Shown piece by piece: positions 8,635 through 18,399 of a DNA stretch of 64,000 nt. The notes below the pieces were generated by a model. That model worked only from the letters and a program-made list of their open reading frames with translations. It was not told the DNA's origin and did no database searches. A program made the position numbers and the translations under genes. The DNA comes from Ruminococcus sp. OA3 (GTDB lineage: Bacteria > Bacillota > Clostridia > Lachnospirales > Lachnospiraceae), in assembly GCF_022440845.1 (NCBI RefSeq), contig NZ_JAKNTO010000001.1, positions 124,001 to 188,000 on the forward strand, in the 5' to 3' direction. Each line of letters begins with the position of its first letter. Within the stretch, counting starts at the first letter, position 1.

Positions 8635-10611
8635 TTACATTCCTGGTGCGCCGCCTCCCGGTCCACCTCCTGAGCCGCCGGAAGGCATCTCACCGCCGCC
8701 ATCCGGCACTGCCCCTCCGTCAAACATCATACCGCCGCCCGGCATCATATCACTGTCATCGGATTCTGAAGTTCCCGTCCTGTTGTAATAAACGATATCC
8801 CCGTCTGACAGGCCACTCGTGATCTCGACATTCTCACTGTCCGATAATCCGGTCTCCACCTGTGTCTCTCCGCCAAGCTGTCCCGACTCATCGTCTTTCT
8901 GTGTATAAACAAAGGTCTTACCACCCTGCTCCTGGAGTGCATTCAGGGGAATGGTTATAATGTCTTCTTTACTTTCAATGGTGATCGTCGCAGACGCATT
9001 CATTCCCGCCCGCATGTTCTCATCCTTTGCCAGTTCGATCTCCACTGCATATTTGGCGACACCCCCGCTGACACTTGCGCTGTCTGAGATCTCCGTGATC
9101 GTCCCGGTGTATGTCTCACCTTCCAGTGCGTCAAATGTGACAGCCGCTTCCTGCCCGGCATCAACAGACAGAATATCCAGCTCATCAACATTCACAGAGA
9201 GCAGCATCTTATCTCCTGCTGCAATGGAAAATGCCTGTATATGGTTTGCATCAATACTTCCCGCAGCTGAACCGGACTCTGCTGCGGAGGTTGAATCTGT
9301 ATTCCCGGTCACAGCGCTTCCCGATGTCACACCGCCCGAAACAGAGCCCGCCTCCTGACCGTAGATACTTCCCTCGGTGCTGCTGTCTGCAGTTTTGTTT
9401 TGATTCCCGGAACCCGCGGTATTGTCTGTTCCTGAATCAGAGCCCCCATTATCGGTTCCCGTAGCGGATGTCTCTCCGGATTCTGTTTTATTTTCAGCGG
9501 GCTGACCACCTTCGGCTCCAACGGAATCCGGCTTTTCTACCGTCAGCGTAAATGCCAGCCGGTTCCCTTCTCCATTACCGGTCACACTGCATCCGGATAC
9601 CGTCCCTCCGTTGATCACCGGCTGTATATCAGATGCAAAACAATACCCGGCTTTGGCAGTTAAATTGACAGTCGCCGTATAACACTCGTCCGCCTCTGAC
9701 CAGTTTACCGTTCCTGCATATCCGGCCATATCAATGGACTTCTCCATGGAATCACCGGTCCGCGGAATCTGCAGTGTCAGATCACGGCAGTCTGTAATGA
9801 CCTGGGCATCCTGTACATCTCCATCTTCCCCGTCTGCATCTCCCTTCGCCTCTGAGACAGGCATATCGGCCGAAGCAGTGATATCATTCACAGATAACTC
9901 AGGGGCAGATCCCTGCGTCTCTTCCTCAGCGGTGCTGTTCAGATATAAAAAAGACCCGGATATCATACCTGTTCGTACCGCAGCCGTACTCACCGAGCCG
10001 GAAGTGTTGCTGTTTCCCGCGGTACTGCCTGCGCTCCCCGAACCGTCTTCAGACGATACGTCATCTTTTGACGAGATGCTGACCGACATAACCGTCCCCG
10101 CCTGCTGCGCAGCGATCACATATGATTCCGTCAGTGCCTCCAGTTCGTCCAGGAATGCCTCATCCTCTTCTTTTTCCGCCACCAGAGCCTGATATTCATA
10201 AGATCCCTGCTCCTCGTCCTCAGCCTCTTCGATCTCATCCTCCAGCGACTCCAGTTTCTCCTGCGTCTCCACAATCAGATTCAAAAGTGACTTCTTATTG
10301 ATGACCGCAAGCGTATCCCCCTTGTTCACTTCATCCCCCGCTTCCACCAGAATCTCATCATATTCAAGACCGGACGGCACTTTCTGCGTGTCGCCGGTGT
10401 CCTCCTCCAGATTCCCCGTCCCCACAACCGTATTGGAAATGCTGCCTTTCCGTGCGGTCGCCTCCTGGGCAGTCACCGTCAGCTGCATCGCGGCAGCACG
10501 CCTTCCCCTCAGCAGCAGGAAACCAATACCTGCCCCTGCCAGCACAATCACGATTATAATGCCCGTTCCAACCTTCTTTTTTGAAATTTTTCTTAATCCG
10601 CTTCCTTTCAT
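8635..10611 (-). CDS. MacA/HlyD-type efflux adaptor with a large extracellular insertion
   Basis: 658 residues from ATG 10611 (GGAGG 5 nt upstream). Order: membrane anchor (about 15-35), first lipoyl-like half with AGDEVNKGDTLAVI, acidic coiled coil (about 105-165), second lipoyl half with AGTVMSV, then a region of about 275 residues absent from ordinary MacA-like adaptors. After this the barrel strands resume (DKMLLSVNVDELDILSVDAGQ, then IITIPLNALQEQGGKTFVY). The extra region is Ser/Thr/Gly/Asn-rich around a compact segment (CYTATVNLTAKAGYCF) that looks like a surface beta repeat. The tail is Gly/Met/Pro-rich. It is the first gene of the exporter operon. Confidence 0.85.
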   Translation of the reverse strand: MKGSGLRKISKKKVGTGIIIVIVLAGAGIGFLLLRGRRAAAMQLTVTAQEATARKGSISNTVVGTGNLEEDTGDTQKVPSGLEYDEILVEAGDEVNKGDTLAVINKKSLLNLIVETQEKLESLEDEIEEAEDEEQGSYEYQALVAEKEEDEAFLDELEALTESYVIAAQQAGTVMSVSISSKDDVSSEDGSGSAGSTAGNSNTSGSVSTAAVRTGMISGSFLYLNSTAEEETQGSAPELSVNDITASADMPVSEAKGDADGEDGDVQDAQVITDCRDLTLQIPRTGDSMEKSIDMAGYAGTVNWSEADECYTATVNLTAKAGYCFASDIQPVINGGTVSGCSVTGNGEGNRLAFTLTVEKPDSVGAEGGQPAENKTESGETSATGTDNGGSDSGTDNTAGSGNQNKTADSSTEGSIYGQEAGSVSGGVTSGSAVTGNTDSTSAAESGSAAGSIDANHIQAFSIAAGDKMLLSVNVDELDILSVDAGQEAAVTFDALEGETYTGTITEISDSASVSGGVAKYAVEIELAKDENMRAGMNASATITIESKEDIITIPLNALQEQGGKTFVYTQKDDESGQLGGETQVETGLSDSENVEITSGLSDGDIVYYNRTGTSESDDSDMMPGGGMMFDGGAVPDGGGEMPSGGSGGGPGGGAPGM

Positions 10612-10705
10612 CTCCGCCTCCGTGCATTGCATTTATATGCATTATTTTGTTTCAGGATAGCCGACATTTGTGTTCATTTTGTGGTTGTGATGTGAAAGAA
10701 ATGCG

Positions 10706-10743
10706 AAAATCCCCCGGAACCCGCGCCCGGGTCCCGGAGGATT
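10706..10743 (-). terminator. Rho-independent terminator after the hydratase gene
   Basis: GC-rich stem AATCCTCCGG-GACCC with GGGTT-CCGGGGGATT on the minus strand, followed by TTTT. Lies 23 bases past the hydratase stop. Confidence 0.8.
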
Positions 10744-10765
10744 GTGAATCCACGCCGTAATCATT

Positions 10766-13051
10766 CTATTTTCTGTTATAATTGATCAGGCATCCCTTGA
10801 GAATGATCTCACGTTCATCATCAGTCAGATCACCGAGTTTCACTGTAAACTCTTTCATGGAGTCGCTGGCATTATATGCTTTGATCTCATCTGCCTTTTC
10901 TTCCACTGCCTTTTTAATATCTGGCACAAACAGATAGTCTCCGTTCTTGAACGGCAGCTCGCCTTCCGGAATCAAAAATGGGAGCATACCCCAGTTGATC
11001 AGGTTTGACCGGTATCTTTTTGTTGCATATTCATTCGCAATATTTGCCCAGCCACCCAGCACTTTCTGACATGACGCTGCCTGTTCACGCGCAGAACCGT
11101 CACCTGGCTTCACCGCAAAGATCGTACTTCCGATTCCTGTATTCTCCGGTGACACACTGGTAAAGGAAGCTTTCACTGTATCAATGACCGGCGCAAGCTC
11201 GGGCAGAGCAGCACACGGATCCTGCCCGTCTGTCCTTGCCTTCTCTGCCGCCTGCACTTCCTTTGCACGTCCCACGTACGCCGGATCTTTTCTTGACAGC
11301 GTAAACTCGGCAAGTCCGAGAGGATTGGAGCGGTAGGATGAAGTCTCCCCCGAAGGAATCAGTTCGTCCGTGGTTGTGACCGGATCGTGGATCTCAGAAA
11401 CCACTTTCAGCACGATGTTGTCTGTCAGTGCAGACATCGCCGGCCAATCCTTAATGTTCGGACCGAACTGAATCTCAACAGAAGGATCCGCCACACCCTT
11501 GCTGTCAAACACCCTGTTTTCGTAGATCGAACTTTCAAAATGATAAACCGGATTTGTGTACTCTCCGGCAAAGTCTGTCGCCGGTGTCAGATATCCTTTA
11601 TTTGCCGCCGTAGCCGCAATCGAACGTGCATCCATCAGTGCAACGGATGAAATCTGTCCGTTCTGAACCTTGGAACCTTCACGGTTCGGGAAGTTTCTCG
11701 TAGAGTGACGGATACTCAGCGCATTATTTGCCGGGGTATCCCCGGCACCGAAGCACGGTCCGCAGAATGCCGTCTTAACAACTGCACCTGTCGCCATCAG
11801 ATCAGCCAGAACGCCGTTCTTTGCAATCTCCATATAAATAGGTGTGCTTGCCGGGTATACACTTAACGTAAAGGCATCCGAACCGATACCTGAACCCCTT
11901 AAAATATCAGCAGCAGCACAGATATTCTCAAATCCGCCGCCGGCACAGCCCGCGATGATTCCCTGCTCCACATAGAGCTTTCCGTCTCTCACTTTATCCT
12001 TCAGGGAGAAGTCTACCTTACCGTCAAGGCTTACAAGGGCTTTCTTCTCAACATCATCCAGAATATCCATCAGATTCGCATTCAGTTCGTCGATCGTATA
12101 CGTGTTGCTCGGATGGAACGGCATTGCAATCATCGGCCTCACTTTATCCAGTTCAACATGAATGATACCGTCATAATATGTGACCGCTCCTGGATTCAAC
12201 TCTTTATAATCGCCGCTTCTTCCATGAATCTCATAAAACTCTTTGATCTTATCGTCTGTTTTCCAGATAGAGGACAGGCATGTCGTCTCTGTCGTCATGA
12301 CATCCACACCAATTCTGAAGTCTGCGCTCAGGTTTTCGACACCGGGTCCCACAAATTCCATCACTTTATTTTTTACATAACCATTGGCAAAGACAGCTCC
12401 AATGATCGCAAGTGCAACGTCCTGCGGACCTACGCCTGGAACCGGAGCCCCCGTCATGTAAACGCCGATCACACCCGGCATATCAATGTCATATGTCTGC
12501 TCCAGCAGCTGTTTTACAAGTTCGGGTCCGCCTTCACCCATCGCCATCGTTCCGAGGGCTCCGTATCGTGTATGGCTGTCAGATCCCAGGATCATGCCGC
12601 CCCCGCAGGCGAGCATCTCACGCGCAAACTGATGAATAACTGCCTGATGAGGCGGAACATAGACACCGCCGTATTTTTTTGCACATGTCAGGCCAAACAT
12701 GTGGTCATCCTCATTAATGGTTCCGCCTACAGCACACAGAGAGTTATGGCAATTGGTCAGTACGTACGGTACCGGAAATTTCTCAAGCCCCGAAGCACGT
12801 GCCGTCTGGATGATACCTACAAAGGTAATGTCATGGGAAGTCAGCTTATCAAATTTCACCTGCAGCTTTTCCATATTGCCTGATGTATTGTGATCAGCCA
12901 GAATTCCATATGCAATGGTATTCTTTGCGGCATCCGCTTTTGAAGGCACACTTTTCAGTTTGCTCTGCAGAACCGCCTGCGCATCCGGAGTATCTGCCAC
13001 AAGCTCCGTTCCATTCAGCAGGTAGGCACCGGTTTCATATAATTGAATCAT
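10766..13051 (-). CDS. YbhJ-type aconitase-family hydratase
   Basis: 761 residues, close to the length of E. coli YbhJ. Aconitase signatures are visible: GSDSHTRYG, a cluster-ligand cysteine in [12 protein letters not shown], and the CxxC of [15 protein letters not shown], so the 4Fe-4S cluster site is intact. The C-terminal swivel domain contains [19 protein letters not shown]. YbhJ-like proteins are annotated only as hydratases and the substrate is unknown; citrate/isocitrate cannot be assumed. No citrate synthase or isocitrate dehydrogenase is nearby, and the gene has its own terminator and a strong RBS (AGGAGG), so it is probably monocistronic. Confidence 0.85.
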   Translation of the reverse strand: MIQLYETGAYLLNGTELVADTPDAQAVLQSKLKSVPSKADAAKNTIAYGILADHNTSGNMEKLQVKFDKLTSHDITFVGIIQTARASGLEKFPVPYVLTNCHNSLCAVGGTINEDDHMFGLTCAKKYGGVYVPPHQAVIHQFAREMLACGGGMILGSDSHTRYGALGTMAMGEGGPELVKQLLEQTYDIDMPGVIGVYMTGAPVPGVGPQDVALAIIGAVFANGYVKNKVMEFVGPGVENLSADFRIGVDVMTTETTCLSSIWKTDDKIKEFYEIHGRSGDYKELNPGAVTYYDGIIHVELDKVRPMIAMPFHPSNTYTIDELNANLMDILDDVEKKALVSLDGKVDFSLKDKVRDGKLYVEQGIIAGCAGGGFENICAAADILRGSGIGSDAFTLSVYPASTPIYMEIAKNGVLADLMATGAVVKTAFCGPCFGAGDTPANNALSIRHSTRNFPNREGSKVQNGQISSVALMDARSIAATAANKGYLTPATDFAGEYTNPVYHFESSIYENRVFDSKGVADPSVEIQFGPNIKDWPAMSALTDNIVLKVVSEIHDPVTTTDELIPSGETSSYRSNPLGLAEFTLSRKDPAYVGRAKEVQAAEKARTDGQDPCAALPELAPVIDTVKASFTSVSPENTGIGSTIFAVKPGDGSAREQAASCQKVLGGWANIANEYATKRYRSNLINWGMLPFLIPEGELPFKNGDYLFVPDIKKAVEEKADEIKAYNASDSMKEFTVKLGDLTDDEREIILKGCLINYNRK

Positions 13052-13120
13052 TTATTTATCCTCCTGTTCTACTTATCCACAAGATAAAAATCTTGTAACA
13101 TTATAGCATTAACCCGCTCA

Positions 13121-13154
13121 AAAGAAAAGCCCTTCCGGCGTAAAACCGGAAGGG
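13121..13154 (-). terminator. Rho-independent terminator after the sensor kinase gene
   Basis: Perfect 9-bp stem CCCTTCCGG (13130-13138) / CCGGAAGGG (13146-13154) with CTTTTCTTTT following on the minus strand. Confidence 0.85.
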
Positions 13155-13168
13155 TATCTAAAGGTTTC

Positions 13169-15616
13169 TTATTCCGTTGTCTCCTGCGGCTGTTCCGGCT
13201 CCGGTGTAAACGTCATATCAAACGCTACCGTCACCTTGAACAGGTCACCGTCCAGATAGATGTCAAACTTACCATGCTGCAGTTCTGTCAGATTCTTTGC
13301 GATGGACAGCCCCAGTCCGCTACCCTCAGTGCTTCGGCTTTCATCCCCGCGTGTGAATCTTTCTGTCAGCTCATCCGCACTGATGTTGAGCGGATATTCT
13401 GATATGTTCTTAAAGGTCATCACCGCCTTGCCGTTTTTCTCCTGAAGATCAATGTATACTCTGGTATTTGGCATTGCATATTTCGCAATGTTGTTCAGCA
13501 GGTTTTCAAATATTCTCCAAAGCTGCCTTCCGTCCGCCATAATGACCACCGGCTCCTCCACCTGGTTCAGGATCGTCTGCAGGCCTTTTGCAGAGAGCTT
13601 TTCGTCGAATTCACCGTATGCCTGCTGAAGCAGCTGCTGTACCTGTATTCTGGTCATATGGAGCTCTACGTTCCCCGTGCTCACCTTACTTGCCTCGACC
13701 AGATCATCCGTCAGTTGTTTTAATCTCTGGGATTTTGCATCCAGCACCTCGATATAGCCCCTGACTTTGTTGTCCTGAAGGTTTTCCCGCTTCAGAAGAT
13801 CCACATAATTAATGATGGATGTGAGCGGTGTTTTTATGTCATGTGAAACGTTCGTGATCAATTCCGCCTTCATCCGCTCATTTTTTATGGATTTTTCCAT
13901 TGCATTCTGAAGTCCCTCACCCACACGGTTCACGTGTTCAGCCATCTCTTTATTTTCACCCTGAAGCGTGGTAACGTCAATCTTATACTCCAGATCGCCT
14001 TCCGCGATATGGACAAGCCCCTCTTTGATCGTCTGTCTTCCTGCGCCTTCTTTGATCAGATACAGCAGCACCAGGGCATCACCGATCAGTGCTATAAACA
14101 CTCCAAATCCCATGAATGCTACAATCACGATAAAATGTGCCAGTAAAAGCCCGACAAATGCTATGATAATTTTCCCGGATGTCTTACGGGCATCATAGAC
14201 TTTCTTGCTCATCTTCACGATACTTCTCGTCAGGCTGTTCTGCCAGAGTGTTTTTGATTTGATCCTGCGTACAACACTTAAATATACTCCCATGAAGAAC
14301 GACGCGCAGATCACCGCACCCACTGCTGCCAGTACGGAAAGCCATACAGCCTCCCAGCTGTTGCTCCACCCGGCGCTTATACTTACACCGATGAGCAGGC
14401 CGCCGAATACACATCCGATCGCAACTGCGATCTCCGTGGGAAGACGGTCGAATTTGCTGAGAATAACCTCACCGCCTTTTTCCTTTCTTCCTGTCTGGAT
14501 GGTAGCTATGATAAAGCATGCAATTCCGATCAGCAGCGTCAGGATGGCAGAACCTGCCAGGAAATAAAACTTCGGCTGATATGTCGCAAACCACTCCGCA
14601 TTGCTCTTAAAATCATCAGATACGGGATAGGAAGTATCAAGAGCCACAATCACCTCTTCATCATCCCCCACCAAAGGGGTGTTCCGAAAGAAATTCTTCA
14701 TATATTTCTGTGCCTGTGTCTCACCCGTTTTAAAGTCAACTTTTCCATTGTCACGTGTATAGCTCATCAGCAGCGTCCAGTCGCCTTCCGTCATACCCGT
14801 TGTTTTACCTTCCCACTCCTGTACATTCGTAGCGATAATTCCCGTCGCCGTATCCCGAACGTAATACTTCAGGTTGGTTTCCAGGTCTATATTCCTGCTG
14901 CCGAGATAAGTACTCAGCCCATCCAGCACATTGCTCATGTTCTCATACTTCTGCATCAGATATAAGACACTCTGCTCTTTCAGTGCCTGATCCGCAAGTG
15001 AAACACCGGAGGAGGGAAGTTCCACTTCGATCCTTTTTCCTGCGTTATACATTTCCCGCAGAATATAATTTTCTTCATCTGTCAGCCGGGTTTCCGCAGT
15101 ACTCTCTTCCGATGCGCCTTCCGACACATCGCCCATATAGTATCCGTTTTCGTCATAATACTCTTCACCGTAATAATCCGTATCATAGTAATATCCCCAG
15201 TTGGACAGGATATCTGAAAACCCCATGCTGTTTTCATTTACCTGGTTCAGAATATTTCTCAGCTGTCCCACCGTATAGGTTGTGTTTTTATCCATATTCC
15301 TGGCATCTGTCTCCCCGGGACCTGAGATATCTATTTTTTTATTCTCATCATATTCGCCGTCCGTCTCAAACCACGGCTTATACTTGACATGCTGCGTATT
15401 TTGATGCAGTTCCTGTGCAGCATCCATACCGCAGCCTGAAGTATCCTCGTAACTTGAATGCCCGGTCAGATCATCAAGGCTCCCTACGGTATTCATTACA
15501 TAACCCGCCAGAACAACCGAAATCACGAACCCCGCCACACATAGCATCTGCAGTGTCAGAGTTGTCATCTTGGCGAACTTCGAATAGAAATGGAATCTTG
15601 TTTCATGCTCCATCAT
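13169..15616 (-). CDS. HAMP-type sensor histidine kinase with a large sensor domain
   Basis: 815 residues. One N-terminal helix leads to an extracytoplasmic region of about 310 residues (Tyr/Asp-rich, e.g. YYYDTDYYGEEYYDENGYY), then several more helices, a HAMP-like linker (IAEGDLEYKIDVTTL) and the kinase core. The H-box is NVSHDIKTPLTSI near residue 590, the N-box ENLLNNIAKYA, and G2 is GSGLGLSIAKN. The usual DxGxG (G1) box is replaced by KNISEYPLNIS, seemingly absent rather than frameshifted. It lies 21 bp after the response regulator gene and is surely its partner. The ligand is unknown; a wall or antimicrobial stress signal is a guess from topology. Confidence 0.9.
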   Translation of the reverse strand: MMEHETRFHFYSKFAKMTTLTLQMLCVAGFVISVVLAGYVMNTVGSLDDLTGHSSYEDTSGCGMDAAQELHQNTQHVKYKPWFETDGEYDENKKIDISGPGETDARNMDKNTTYTVGQLRNILNQVNENSMGFSDILSNWGYYYDTDYYGEEYYDENGYYMGDVSEGASEESTAETRLTDEENYILREMYNAGKRIEVELPSSGVSLADQALKEQSVLYLMQKYENMSNVLDGLSTYLGSRNIDLETNLKYYVRDTATGIIATNVQEWEGKTTGMTEGDWTLLMSYTRDNGKVDFKTGETQAQKYMKNFFRNTPLVGDDEEVIVALDTSYPVSDDFKSNAEWFATYQPKFYFLAGSAILTLLIGIACFIIATIQTGRKEKGGEVILSKFDRLPTEIAVAIGCVFGGLLIGVSISAGWSNSWEAVWLSVLAAVGAVICASFFMGVYLSVVRRIKSKTLWQNSLTRSIVKMSKKVYDARKTSGKIIIAFVGLLLAHFIVIVAFMGFGVFIALIGDALVLLYLIKEGAGRQTIKEGLVHIAEGDLEYKIDVTTLQGENKEMAEHVNRVGEGLQNAMEKSIKNERMKAELITNVSHDIKTPLTSIINYVDLLKRENLQDNKVRGYIEVLDAKSQRLKQLTDDLVEASKVSTGNVELHMTRIQVQQLLQQAYGEFDEKLSAKGLQTILNQVEEPVVIMADGRQLWRIFENLLNNIAKYAMPNTRVYIDLQEKNGKAVMTFKNISEYPLNISADELTERFTRGDESRSTEGSGLGLSIAKNLTELQHGKFDIYLDGDLFKVTVAFDMTFTPEPEQPQETTE

Positions 15617-15637
15617 TTACACTCCTCTCATAATTGC

Positions 15638-16327
15638 TTAAAGTTTTTCAATTTTATAGCCGACTCCCCATACCACTTTCAGGTAGCGTGGTTCTTTTGG
15701 ATTAATCTCTATCTTTTCACGAATATGGCGGATATGGACTGCCACCGTATTATCTGCGGCGATCGCTTCTTCCTGCCAGATATTCTCGTAAATCTGTTCG
15801 ATGGAGAATACTCTTCCCTGATTCTTCATAAGAAGCAGCAGAATGTTGTATTCAATCGGCGTGAGTTTAACCGGTTCATCATCAACCGTAACCTCTTTCC
15901 GGTCATCATTGATCGCGAGTCCGCCCGTCCGGAATATATTATCCGTCTCCTGTATGTTCCCCAGTTTGGTGTACCTGCGCAGCTGGGACTTTGCTCTCGC
16001 CACGAGCTCAAGCGGATTGAATGGCTTTGTCACATAATCATCAGCGCCCATGTTCAGTCCCAGAATCTTATCTGTATCCTCCGACTTCGCTGACAGCATG
16101 ATGATCGGTATGTTGCTCTCCTCCCTGATCTTCAAGGTGGCTCGGATCCCGTCCATCCTCGGCATCATGATATCCAGAATCAAAAGGTGTATCTCCTCCT
16201 TCTTCATGATATCAAGCGCCTGTATTCCGTCATATGCCTTAAGGATTCGGTATCCCTCCTGTGACAGATAGATCTCAATCGCATCTACTATTTCTTTATC
16301 ATCATCACAAACTAATACGTTTAACAT
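15638..16327 (-). CDS. OmpR/PhoB-family response regulator
   Basis: 229 residues from ATG 16327 (AGAGGTG upstream; a longer frame from 16366 lacks an RBS). The receiver domain shows the acidic pair (VCDDDKE), the phospho-acceptor in LLILDIMMPRMDG, the conserved S (MLSAKS) and K (YVTKPF). The C-terminal winged helix has KLTPIEYNILLLL and DNTVAVHIRHIREKIE. It is the first gene of the two-component operon with the kinase at 13169-15616. The targets are not visible; adjacent divergent genes (the membrane protein at 16526, the YARHG protein) are possible. Confidence 0.95.
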   Translation of the reverse strand: MLNVLVCDDDKEIVDAIEIYLSQEGYRILKAYDGIQALDIMKKEEIHLLILDIMMPRMDGIRATLKIREESNIPIIMLSAKSEDTDKILGLNMGADDYVTKPFNPLELVARAKSQLRRYTKLGNIQETDNIFRTGGLAINDDRKEVTVDDEPVKLTPIEYNILLLLMKNQGRVFSIEQIYENIWQEEAIAADNTVAVHIRHIREKIEINPKEPRYLKVVWGVGYKIEKL

Positions 16328-16525
16328 CACTTCACCTCTTCTCCCTCGTCCAAAGGGCTGTATCAATTCTCTTTGAACTTTAGTATAGCTTAACCACTTC
16401 CGCTTTTCTATACTATAACAGGCAATTCTTTACTTTTCGTTTTGAAAAATCTTAAGATCTCCTTAATTGTTCAGGAGGAACACCTCCGCCTGACCCTGCA
16501 TATACTAAAACACGAGGTGACCATC

Positions 16526-17032
16526 ATGAACAAATCATTGTACCGCTCTTTTATCTGTGGCGCCATCTTTGTCGCCATAACCGGAACCCTGCTGCATTTC
16601 GTATACGGCTGGACCGGCAACAATCCGATCGCAGGCCTGTTCTCACCGGTCAGTGAATCTACCTGGGAGCACATGAAGCTGTTGTTCTTTCCAATGCTTA
16701 TATGCTCTCTGTTTATTGCTCACAGGCAAAGCCAGGCATACCCCTGTATTCTCTCCGGGCTGCTGGCGGGAATGATCATCGGAATCTTTCTGATTCCCGT
16801 CATCTTCTATACATATTCCGGGATACTGGGCTTTAACCTGCTGGTACTTGATATCGCGACCTTTTTTATAAGTGTCATCGCTGCATTCAGGATCGCATAC
16901 CGACTGACCAAAAACTGCCTTGTTCAGCCATACCGAAATGTATTGATCATTATTACCTTAACGTTAACCCTTGCTTTCTTTATCTTTACGTTTTTCCCTC
17001 CCGATATCGGATTATTTATATCTCCGGTATAA
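16526..17032 (+). CDS. DUF6512-like integral membrane protein
   Basis: 168 residues from ATG 16526, which follows CACGAGGTGACC; the longer frame from 16442 has no RBS. Four to five membrane helices. The segment NPIAGLFSPVSESTWEHMK after the first helix is the recognisable signature of a conserved Clostridia membrane family that I know as DUF6512; function unknown. It is divergent from the response regulator gene and 81 bp before a small ORF on the same strand. Confidence 0.6.
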   Translation: MNKSLYRSFICGAIFVAITGTLLHFVYGWTGNNPIAGLFSPVSESTWEHMKLLFFPMLICSLFIAHRQSQAYPCILSGLLAGMIIGIFLIPVIFYTYSGILGFNLLVLDIATFFISVIAAFRIAYRLTKNCLVQPYRNVLIIITLTLTLAFFIFTFFPPDIGLFISPV

Positions 17033-17113
17033 TTCTTAACATTTACCCGTTGCCTTTCCCGCCGCTTTGGTCTATGATGCTGGTAGGCGCAAAAACACAG
17101 GGAGGTAACATTT

Positions 17114-17377
17114 ATGTTCAGAATGTGGGTAAAGCAGTGGAAAAATAACCGCATGGTTTTGGATACCGTGATTGAAGATGATACAGATGACACGAGGACA
17201 CACAAGATCCTGAACGGTGTGCTCAAAGCCTGCGATGACTGGGATCTTGGCAAACCCATATGGCTTGATTCCAATATTCAGGAATTCCAGCGTCTCGGAA
17301 AAACCCGTTTTTATCAGGATAATTTTATTGAAAGTATTGATTTTGATCATCTGGAAATTCAGATCATCGAAGAATAA
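17114..17377 (+). CDS. Small acidic conserved-type protein, function unknown
   Basis: 87 residues, starting behind a strong GGGAGGTAAC ribosome site and ending at a perfect terminator. It has no membrane segment and no cysteine motif. The middle (NGVLKACDDWDLGKPIWL) and end (FIESIDFDHLEIQIIEE) look like a compact alpha/beta fold rather than chance translation. I recall similar short proteins in Lachnospiraceae but cannot name a family. Confidence 0.6.
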   Translation: MFRMWVKQWKNNRMVLDTVIEDDTDDTRTHKILNGVLKACDDWDLGKPIWLDSNIQEFQRLGKTRFYQDNFIESIDFDHLEIQIIEE

Positions 17378-17412
17378 AAGGAAGTGGAACGCTCTGACCG
17401 TTCCACTTCCTT
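17376..17412. terminator. Bidirectional Rho-independent terminator
   Basis: Perfect 14-bp stem AAGGAAGTGGAACG (17378-17391) / CGTTCCACTTCCTT (17399-17412). TT-rich flanks on both sides serve the small plus-strand gene and the convergent YARHG gene. Confidence 0.85.
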
Positions 17413-17413
17413 A

Positions 17414-18205
17414 TTACTGTCTGTATGTATAATCATTGTCTTTTACAAATGTCGGACGATCGTTATCCATGCTGGCTTTCACCAGTGTATCAGACATCAC
17501 GTCATATACGAAACTCGTATAGATCTTACTGCTGTTTCCAACACAGCAGTTGACATAACCATTTTGACTGTCCAGCGTAAACGCTCCGTCACAGTATTCG
17601 AACGCTGTCTCTGTCACTCCAATGCCAAGACCGTTGTCGTTGCCCGGCACGATACTGTAATATCTGTATTGGTAAACACCGTCCTCCTTCCAGAATTCCA
17701 GGATACGCGGGTAGGCAGCGTCAGACTTATCTACCCACTTTCCCCTCAGTTCTTCAAAGTAATAGGGACTTTCCATATACACCCACGAGGAGGACATGGG
17801 CTGCACTTCTCCTTTTGCTGCGATCTTCTGGTTTTCCTCAAATTTTGCCATGGCTTCTTCCCGCCTTTTTTTCAGCTCTTTTTGATATATCAGCTCCATA
17901 TTTTTCTGTTCCGTGTCACTCAGACAGGAATCATCATACCCCTCAGACGGCTGATACCAGCTCTGATTATTAAAATATTTTTTCATATCAGGACTGTCAA
18001 AGATATACCCATGTCTTGCCAGGATCTCATTTCTGGCAGTCCGCAGCTCCCCAGCTGACAGTTCGGAAAGTTCCTTTTCAGAAATTTTTTTGCTGCCACT
18101 GTCCTTTAATATATGAACCGATTTTGCAGACACCGCCGCCGGAGTTATCATCATAACCGCAATCACTGCCAGAATCCCTCTTACCATTTTCTTTTTCATC
18201 GTCAT
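17414..18205 (-). CDS. Secreted YARHG-domain protein
   Basis: 263 residues with a signal peptide (hydrophobic MVRGILAVIAVMMI, cleavage likely after SAK). Residues about 40-110 hold a YARHG domain, recognisable by ARNEILARHGYIF, YFNNQSWYQP and LSDTEQKNMELI. The domain is extracellular and thought to act on or bind the envelope. The rest has two repeated charged helices and a C-terminal beta region without a known family. ATG follows GGAAGGAG; another ATG two codons later is equally possible. Confidence 0.75.
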   Translation of the reverse strand: MTMKKKMVRGILAVIAVMMITPAAVSAKSVHILKDSGSKKISEKELSELSAGELRTARNEILARHGYIFDSPDMKKYFNNQSWYQPSEGYDDSCLSDTEQKNMELIYQKELKKRREEAMAKFEENQKIAAKGEVQPMSSSWVYMESPYYFEELRGKWVDKSDAAYPRILEFWKEDGVYQYRYYSIVPGNDNGLGIGVTETAFEYCDGAFTLDSQNGYVNCCVGNSSKIYTSFVYDVMSDTLVKASMDNDRPTFVKDNDYTYRQ

Positions 18206-18381
18206 AATTCTCCTTCCTCAACTTCAGCTTTCGCTTAACTTTAACTTGATATTATCTTATCATCTGTTTTGACAAATTTGTTTATCGGGAATTCAGGGCA
18301 TTAGAATAGGCCCCTGACCGTACCTTCCATGATACGGCCAAAGGCCTGTGTTATGAGTTCCGGACTTTCCCCGTTCCTCGT

Positions 18382-18397
18382 ATATTCAGCTGAATAT
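18382..18397. repeat. Perfect 16-bp palindrome
   Basis: ATATTCAGCTGAATAT is self-complementary and lies 2 bases from the nitroreductase stop codon in a 194-bp gene-free stretch. No T-tract follows, so it is more like a protein-binding site than a terminator, or it is chance. Nothing else clear is seen in 18206-18399. Confidence 0.4.
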
Positions 18398-18399
18398 GA

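Noticed and set aside
12113-12883. 256-residue plus-strand frame opposite the hydratase gene
   Set aside because: It is antisense to a gene with intact aconitase motifs, has no RBS and shows no family pattern.
17384-18058. 224-residue plus-strand frame opposite the YARHG gene
   Set aside because: The opposite strand has a signal peptide, YARHG motifs and an RBS; this frame is Cys/His-rich by reverse translation only.
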